A stretch of 9,267 nt of DNA from Bacteroidota bacterium. GTDB lineage: Bacteria > Bacteroidota > Bacteroidia > Flavobacteriales_F > PHOS-HE28. The stretch lies in contig JAEYWT010000252.1 in assembly GCA_023428865.1 (NCBI GenBank), positions 1 to 9,267 of the forward strand, read 5' to 3'. The notes below the pieces were generated by a model, which searched no databases, had not been told where the DNA came from, and saw only the letters and a program-made list of their open reading frames with translations. Shown piece by piece: positions 5,197-9,267 of this stretch. Both the position numbers and the translations under genes were made by a program. The first letter of the stretch is position 1. Each line of letters begins with the position of its first letter.

Positions 5197-5937
5197 CTAG
5201 TGGTTTGCAGCTTCGCGGGCTTCTTGCGCTTTGATACGCTCTTCCTTCAGCAGCATCTTCAAGTCTGCGGCGAGGGCGTTCATGCCTTCGGCGACGGTGC
5301 CATCATAATAGCCACGGATATGCCTGTTCTTATCCACGAGCACGAAACGTCCGTCGTGTACGAACTGTTCGGCGCTGGTGCTGTCTTCCAAGGCGCTGAG
5401 CAGGTACCCCGTATTCCCCATACGGTAGATGTCCACTGCGTTGCCGGTCAGGAATTTCCACCGGTCCGGATCGGCCTCGAGTTTCTTCGCGTACGCGTCG
5501 AGCACCTCTGGCGTGTCGTGTTCGGGGTCCACCGTGTGGCTCAGGAACACCACGTGCTTGAAGGCTTCGTCGTTGAGCTTCAGTTGCAGCTGCTGCATGT
5601 TGATGCTCATGCGTGGGCAGATGGTGGTGCAGCGCGTGAAGAAGAAGTCCGCGATGATGATCTTGCCCTCTACATCCTTGTTGGTGAAGGGCTGTCCATA
5701 ACGATCGATGAAACGGAAGGGCGGTATCTCGGCGTAGATCGTGTCCACCACGTTCTTGCCATTGCGCTCCACCAGAAAAGGCTCTTTGGGGCCGTAGTAG
5801 GGTAGGTAGTTGAAGCGGTGCTTCACCAAGCCCAGTTTCGGCGAGAAGAAAACGAAGAGGGAAACAACGAAAGCCGCGATACCACCAAGGACCAGCCACT
5901 TGGTCCGTTTGCTACTTGGAGTGGCCGACCCGCTCAC
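5197..5937 (-). CDS. sco: SCO1/SenC family copper chaperone for the CuA site
   Basis: A 246-residue protein: one N-terminal membrane anchor (14-31) and a periplasmic thioredoxin-like domain. The copper ligands are present: C103 and C107 in TRCTTICPRM (CxxxCP) and H194 in FVHDGRFVLVD. SHTVDPEHDTPEVL (133-146) is another SCO hallmark. SCO proteins deliver copper to, or reduce, the CuA centre of oxidase subunit II. The start is GTG at 5937, whose last two bases overlap the TGA of the subunit IV gene (GTGA), so translation is probably coupled. The C-terminal tail (231-246) is charged and probably helical. The surrounding oxidase genes support the assignment. Confidence 0.93.
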   Translation of the reverse strand: MSGSATPSSKRTKWLVLGGIAAFVVSLFVFFSPKLGLVKHRFNYLPYYGPKEPFLVERNGKNVVDTIYAEIPPFRFIDRYGQPFTNKDVEGKIIIADFFFTRCTTICPRMSINMQQLQLKLNDEAFKHVVFLSHTVDPEHDTPEVLDAYAKKLEADPDRWKFLTGNAVDIYRMGNTGYLLSALEDSTSAEQFVHDGRFVLVDKNRHIRGYYDGTVAEGMNALAADLKMLLKEERIKAQEAREAANH

Positions 5938-6302
5938 AGGTAGCGTACCCAGAGCTGGTGTACGTAGTTCGACTCGAAGATGGCGATGAACACCAGGTAG
6001 AGGATGAACAACGCGTATGGCAGCAGGATGATGGCGCGGATGTTCCGGCGCTCATCGCCCAAGTGCATGAAGGTCATCACGATGTAGGTGGCCTTAACCA
6101 GCGTGAGCACCACGAAGGTCCACTTCACGGCCTGCCAGTGTTCGGGGAACCACTCTTTCCAGTAGGCACCAACGGCTACTTCAATGGCGGTTACCACGGC
6201 AAGGAAGAGGGTCACCATCCAGATCTTACGTCGGATCCGGCGGCCCACCTCTTCGCTATGGTGTGCGGCGAGGCTGTATTCGATGATGTCGTCGCGTTCC
6301 AT
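5934..6302 (-). CDS. Cytochrome c oxidase subunit IV (caa3/prokaryotic type)
   Basis: A 122-residue protein with three predicted membrane helices (28-48, 58-79, 87-109) and the family-typical KATYIVMTFMHLGDE (69-83) at the end of helix 2. This matches the prokaryotic COX4 family of small accessory subunits of haem-copper oxidases; the role is probably stabilising the complex. The ATG at 6302 is 39 bases after the subunit III stop, and the stop codon overlaps the SCO start. The N-terminus (1-26) is charged and cytoplasmic. Confidence 0.88.
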   Translation of the reverse strand: MERDDIIEYSLAAHHSEEVGRRIRRKIWMVTLFLAVVTAIEVAVGAYWKEWFPEHWQAVKWTFVVLTLVKATYIVMTFMHLGDERRNIRAIILLPYALFILYLVFIAIFESNYVHQLWVRYL

Positions 6303-6308
6303 GTTAAG

Positions 6309-6329
6309 TCGCCGAAGCTGCCCCGGCGA
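6309..6329 (-). other. Small hairpin before the subunit IV start codon
   Basis: TCGCCG (6309-6314) and CGGCGA (6324-6329) form a perfect 6-bp stem with a 9-base loop. It ends 6 bases from the subunit IV ATG inside the 39-base spacer, the largest gap among the first six genes of the operon. It could adjust translation of subunit IV or stabilise the upstream mRNA end. Confidence 0.3.
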
Positions 6330-6341
6330 AGGCGCTTTGGA

Positions 6342-7208
6342 TCAGAGCAGGTAGAAGAAGGTGAATACGAACACCCACACCAAGTCTACGAAGTGCCAGT
6401 ACAGACCGGCCTTCTCGACCATTTCGTAGTGCCCGCGGCGGTGGAAAACACCCTGGATCACCATGATCAGCACGATCAGGTTGATGATCACCCCGCTGAA
6501 CACGTGGAAGCCGTGGAAGCCAGTGATGAAGAAGAAGAAGTTGGCGTACTGGGGCGGCCCGTACTCGTTCTCCGTCATGTTCGCACCGTTCACATAGTTG
6601 GCGCGTTCGTTCCAGATCTTCAGGGAAGCATCGTGGTCCAAGTGGTGGGCACCTTCCGCCGGTATCAAGTAGTGTTCGGGATCAGCCTGCACCAAGTGGA
6701 AGCCTGGAGCGTTGGCCGGGTCGTGCGTATCGTGGGTGTCGTTGTGTACCCAATACTTCTCACCGGTAGGCGTGGTGATGTAACCACCGCCGCCGTGGAT
6801 GAAGTGGCTCCACTCCCACGCTTGGCTGCCCACGAAGAAGGCACCACCCAGCACGGTCAAGAACAACCACTTGATGACACCCTTCTTGTCCATCCGGTGG
6901 CCGGCCTCAACGGCTAGTACCATCGTTACCGAACTGAAGATGAGGATGGCCGTCATCAACGCCACGTAGATCAGCGGGTAGCTGCCGGTAAGGCCCGGAA
7001 GTGCGCGGAACACTTCCTCGCCGATCGGCCACACCTCGGTGGTGCTGTGGCGAACGAAACCATAAGCGGTCAACAGTCCCGAGAACGTCAGCGCGTCCGA
7101 GACCAGGAAGAACCACATCATCATCTTCCCGTAGCTGATGCTGAACGGGGAGCGGCCGCCGCCCCAAAGGACGTCGTTGCTCAATGCCTTGCTTGCGTCT
7201 CCTGCCAT
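6342..7208 (-). CDS. ctaE: Cytochrome c oxidase subunit III with a His-rich loop
   Basis: A 288-residue protein of the COX3 family with five predicted membrane helices (28-50, 78-101, 112-134, 222-250, 267-287). Recognisable family motifs are ITGFHGFHVFSGV (228-240), AGLYWHFVDLVWVFVF (267-282) and EW at 132-133. Subunit III helps keep the catalytic core stable during proton pumping. Between helices 3 and 4 is an unusually long polar loop (about 138-221), rich in His and Asp, with H155, H159, H162, H171, H179, H188, H189 and H192. The ATG at 7208 begins a normal N-terminus 22 bases after the preceding gene; the upstream frame to 7319 lies inside that gene and is rejected. A second, different subunit III precedes it. 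Confidence 0.9.
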   Translation of the reverse strand: MAGDASKALSNDVLWGGGRSPFSISYGKMMMWFFLVSDALTFSGLLTAYGFVRHSTTEVWPIGEEVFRALPGLTGSYPLIYVALMTAILIFSSVTMVLAVEAGHRMDKKGVIKWLFLTVLGGAFFVGSQAWEWSHFIHGGGGYITTPTGEKYWVHNDTHDTHDPANAPGFHLVQADPEHYLIPAEGAHHLDHDASLKIWNERANYVNGANMTENEYGPPQYANFFFFITGFHGFHVFSGVIINLIVLIMVIQGVFHRRGHYEMVEKAGLYWHFVDLVWVFVFTFFYLL

Positions 7209-7216
7209 GATAGGGT

Positions 7217-7228
7217 TTGCGGCCGCAA
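7217..7228. other. 12-base perfect palindrome in the spacer between the two subunit III genes
   Basis: TTGCGGCCGCAA is self-complementary over 12 bases and takes up more than half of the 22-base spacer, 9 bases upstream of the ctaE ATG. It may be chance in GC-rich DNA; it contains no other recognisable signal. Confidence 0.3.
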
Positions 7229-7230
7229 TG

Positions 7231-7956
7231 TTAGTGAACAAAGACCAAGAACAAAAGGAGGTACACCCAGAGTATACCCAGGAAATGCCAATACACCACC
7301 CCGCTCCAGAGTCCGGCATTGTCCGCTGGGGTGTAGCGTTGCTTCAGCGCCATCGCCACCATCACCAGCAAGCTCAGTAGGCCGATCACCAAGTGTGCCA
7401 GGTGGGCGCCGGTAAGGGCGAAGAAGAAGGAACTCGAGGTGTTTTTTTGTTCGTCCAGGTCTGCGTTCAAGGGCTTTGCACGGCTCGCATCCGAAGGGTG
7501 GAAGAACTGGCCATCTTCCTCGATCAAAGGCACGCCTTGGAACCGGATGGTATAATCATCCCCATAGGTTCCTTTGTTGTCCAATACCTTGCCTACCAGG
7601 AAGTTGCCTCGTTCTGTCAGTTCCTTCCAACCGCGGAACTGGCTCCAGGTGAAGACCAAGCCTAGGACAAGGGTGCCGATCAGGTACGGTGCCACCAAGC
7701 GGCTATTCCCACGTTGGGCCGAACGGAGGGCCAGCTGGGCCAGAACGCTGCTAACAAGGATGGCTCCGGTGCTGACCAAAAAGGCTTCGGGGATCTTGAT
7801 ATCCACCCAATAGCCGCCGCTCATGCTCACCACATAGGCACTGGTGAGGCCCGCGAAGAACATTACCACCGCAAAAAGCATGAGGCGGGTTACGAGCTTA
7901 CGCGTACGGTCGGCGCGTTCCTTTAGTTCTTCCGGAGTGAAGGGGGCCAGCGTCAT
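7231..7956 (-). CDS. Cytochrome c oxidase subunit III-like protein (second paralogue)
   Basis: A 241-residue protein with five predicted helices (24-43, 58-79, 87-107, 175-203, 216-240). COX3-family signatures are TGAHLAHLVIGL (182-193) and VYWHFLGILWVYLLLFL (221-237). It is clearly different from the next gene: the inter-helix loop (108-174) is shorter and not His-rich, and the N-terminus is a charged amphipathic stretch. The ATG at 7956 overlaps the cyoE stop (ATGA), which fixes the start. Two consecutive COX3-family genes are characteristic of Bacteroidota oxidase operons. Whether both copies sit in the same complex is not known from sequence. Confidence 0.87.
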   Translation of the reverse strand: MTLAPFTPEELKERADRTRKLVTRLMLFAVVMFFAGLTSAYVVSMSGGYWVDIKIPEAFLVSTGAILVSSVLAQLALRSAQRGNSRLVAPYLIGTLVLGLVFTWSQFRGWKELTERGNFLVGKVLDNKGTYGDDYTIRFQGVPLIEEDGQFFHPSDASRAKPLNADLDEQKNTSSSFFFALTGAHLAHLVIGLLSLLVMVAMALKQRYTPADNAGLWSGVVYWHFLGILWVYLLLFLVFVH

Positions 7957-8846
7957 AGTTTGTCCAACACGTAGGCCACTTGCACCAGTGGCAGGTAGAT
8001 GAAACTGGCGAACATCAGCTTGCGTGCATCGCGATCATCGGTGGTAAGAAAGAGCCGCACGGCGGGCACGAGCATAACTGCCGCACCGAGGAGGGAAGCC
8101 ACTAATGCCATGGACCCCACGAAACCAAAGACCCACGGCAACATGCCCACCGGTATCAGGAACAGGGTGTAGAGCAGCATGGTGGAAGCAGCGGCACGGT
8201 CTGGCGTACGGCCACCCGGCATCAGGCGGAAGCCCGCCTTGGCATAGTCCTTATCCAGTACCCAGGCAATGGCCCAGAAGTGGGGGAACTGCCACATGAA
8301 CTGCATGGCGAAGAGCAGGCCAGCGCCGAGGTCGAAATGGCCCGTGGCCGCAACGTAACCCAGCATCGGCGGGAAGGCACCGGGGAACGCGCCAATGAAA
8401 ACAGCCCAGGAGCTTAACTTCTTCATGGGCGTGTACAAGGCCACGTACATGAAGAGGGAGAGGAAGCCCAGGATACTTGTGAGCGCACCGAATTGCAGCC
8501 AGAGCATGAGGGTAGCCGAACCCGCAGCTACGAATGCGGCCACCACGGCTTCGGTAGAGTTGAGGCTACCGGTCACCAAGGGGCGTTTCGCCGTGCGGTC
8601 CATCAGCGCATCCTCACGCACTTCCAAGACCTGGTTGAACGCATTGGAGGCCCCGGTCAACAAGGTGCCGGCGGCGCACAGGCCGAGCAGACCGATCCAA
8701 GAGAAGGTTCCAGCAGGAATGGCGAAGAGGTAGCCCAGGGCCGCACTGAACACCACCAGCGAAGCCAGCCGCAGCTTGAAGAGGATGGCTACGCTCCGCA
8801 GTTTGGTGCCGAAGGTGGCCGTGGTGAGTGTGCTGGTCGGTTGCAC
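7953..8846 (-). CDS. cyoE: Protoheme IX farnesyltransferase (haem O synthase)
   Basis: A 297-residue UbiA-superfamily prenyltransferase with about nine membrane helices. The diphosphate/Mg site reads N71-x3-E75-x3-D79-x3-D83 in NQVLEVREDALMDRTAKRPL (71-90), Glu replacing the usual first Asp, which I recall as common in Bacteroidota. YTPMKK (138-143) and the second polar loop LDKDYAKAGFRLMP (197-210) also match. The enzyme converts haem B to haem O, the precursor of haem A for aa3/caa3 oxidases. The only reasonable start is GTG at 8846: an in-frame stop lies five codons upstream and the next internal ATG falls too far into the protein. It is the first gene of the oxidase operon and overlaps the next by 4 bases. 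Confidence 0.93.
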   Translation of the reverse strand: MQPTSTLTTATFGTKLRSVAILFKLRLASLVVFSAALGYLFAIPAGTFSWIGLLGLCAAGTLLTGASNAFNQVLEVREDALMDRTAKRPLVTGSLNSTEAVVAAFVAAGSATLMLWLQFGALTSILGFLSLFMYVALYTPMKKLSSWAVFIGAFPGAFPPMLGYVAATGHFDLGAGLLFAMQFMWQFPHFWAIAWVLDKDYAKAGFRLMPGGRTPDRAAASTMLLYTLFLIPVGMLPWVFGFVGSMALVASLLGAAVMLVPAVRLFLTTDDRDARKLMFASFIYLPLVQVAYVLDKL

Positions 8847-8889
8847 GAAGCGGAAGGCTCAACGACGATCGGATCTGCGAACGCCGCAG

Positions 8890-8897
8890 CAAAAGTA
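8890..8897 (-). promoter_or_regulatory. Bacteroidota-type -7 element for the oxidase operon
   Basis: The minus strand reads TACTTTTG, a full match to the TAnnTTTG -7 consensus of Bacteroidota, in the 91-base gap before cyoE. A start site about 5-7 bases on would leave a leader of roughly 40 bases to the GTG at 8846. I see no matching TTG/TTTG -33 element at the usual distance, so this is a one-box call. Confidence 0.5.
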
Positions 8898-8937
8898 CCC
8901 AACAGCAGGGAATGGTGGTGAGTTACGTCACCGGAGA

Positions 8938-9267
8938 TCAGCGCAATACGTACCGCACGGTCTGTTCGGGGTGCTTTTCCCGGAAATGGCAGGCTAGGCC
9001 GAGGCGCACAAGATGCATGGTCTCCACCGGTGTCCACGCCGGGCTGAGCTGCCGGTAGGTGTACGAGGCTTCCAAGCGCATGGCCGATCGCGGGTCTATC
9101 GTCCAGCCGGCGCGCAATTCAACCTGTGCGAGCTTGCTTAGGCCGTAACGCCCCATTCTGAAGTCGTAGTCCTGAAAGCCACCGAGCGGGTTGGCAGGGC
9201 GCTCGCTCTCTGGTCGGAAGATGTTGTTGCCGAAGCTGGAAATGCTGTCGTTGCCGAGCCAGGCAGT
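8938..9267 (-). CDS. C-terminal end of a probable outer-membrane beta-barrel protein (RemB/Wzi-like?)
   Basis: The frame enters from the right edge and is open for 109 codons to a TGA at 8938-8940. The text alternates polar and hydrophobic residues in strand-like runs, e.g. AQVELRAGWTI (47-57), MRLEASYTYRQL (63-74) and HLVRLGLACHF (85-95), with SSFGNNIFRPESERP (10-24) and GFQDYDF as loops. This resembles the end of large Bacteroidota beta-barrels, and the YG/FGNNIFR region recalls RemB or Wzi-family capsule-assembly proteins; that part is from memory and unverified. The protein ends in a basic tail rather than an aromatic residue. It is not visibly linked to the oxidase operon, which has its own promoter downstream. 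Confidence 0.5.
   Translation of the reverse strand, partial: TAWLGNDSISSFGNNIFRPESERPANPLGGFQDYDFRMGRYGLSKLAQVELRAGWTIDPRSAMRLEASYTYRQLSPAWTPVETMHLVRLGLACHFREKHPEQTVRYVLR

Noticed and set aside
5916..6917. Plus-strand frame of 333 codons over SCO, subunit IV and subunit III
   Set aside because: Composition is the complement of membrane-protein codons (Val/His/Glu-rich); the minus strand holds three well-identified genes.
7209..7319. 37-codon extension of subunit III (ctaE)
   Set aside because: It lies within the preceding subunit III gene; ATG at 7208 gives a normal N-terminus.

Overview
The window reads as chromosome from a fairly GC-rich member of the Bacteroidota, probably a Flavobacteriales-like lineage. 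This placement is inferred from several signs: the gene order cyoE, two subunit III genes, subunit IV, SCO, DUF420; a good TAnnTTTG-type -7 promoter element; no clear Shine-Dalgarno sequences; a secreted S9 peptidase of the Bacteroidota DPP5 type; and a RemB/Wzi-like barrel fragment. Every gene I can support lies on the minus strand, so the biological order runs from the high coordinates to the low ones.

From the right edge: (1) 8938-9267 holds the C-terminal end of a probable outer-membrane beta-barrel protein. (2) 4271-8846 is a tightly packed terminal-oxidase operon of seven genes: haem O synthase (cyoE), two different subunit III proteins, a caa3-type subunit IV, a SCO copper chaperone, a DUF420 membrane protein and a small secreted CxxC protein. 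Two junctions are 4-base ATGA/GTGA overlaps and a third has a 4-base gap. Haem farnesylation, CuA metallation and assembly factors are thus made together with oxidase subunits. Subunits I and II are not in the window. A TACTTTTG element upstream of cyoE is the likely operon promoter. (3) 2044-4119 is a secreted S9 serine peptidase with an intact Ser/Asp/His triad, followed by an intrinsic terminator. (4) 1677-2043 has no gene but is dense in control elements: the peptidase terminator, a SAM-I (S-box) riboswitch, its expression-platform terminator, and a 24-bp hairpin built from octamer repeats. Together they form the leader of (5) the homocysteine S-methyltransferase module of MetH (675-1676), a free-standing 333-residue protein without pterin or cobalamin domains. 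(6) 499-674 holds two kinds of short repeat. (7) 1-498 is the N-terminal part of an FRG-domain protein, cut by the left edge. It is visibly more A/T-rich than its neighbours and looks like an accessory gene.

The core genes are ordinary for the phylum. The less ordinary content is in the gaps. Three separate short tandem arrays have periods of 7 or 8 bases (642-665, 1722-1790, 4198-4241), and a paired ~45-base repeat unit lies at 523-613. The S-box switch can be read down to a candidate antiterminator pairing, and its promoter seems squeezed into the upstream gene's terminator. I see no tRNA, rRNA, CRISPR array, transposase or integrase, and no convincing undescribed multi-gene system. The FRG gene at the left edge is the best lead to accessory content outside the window.
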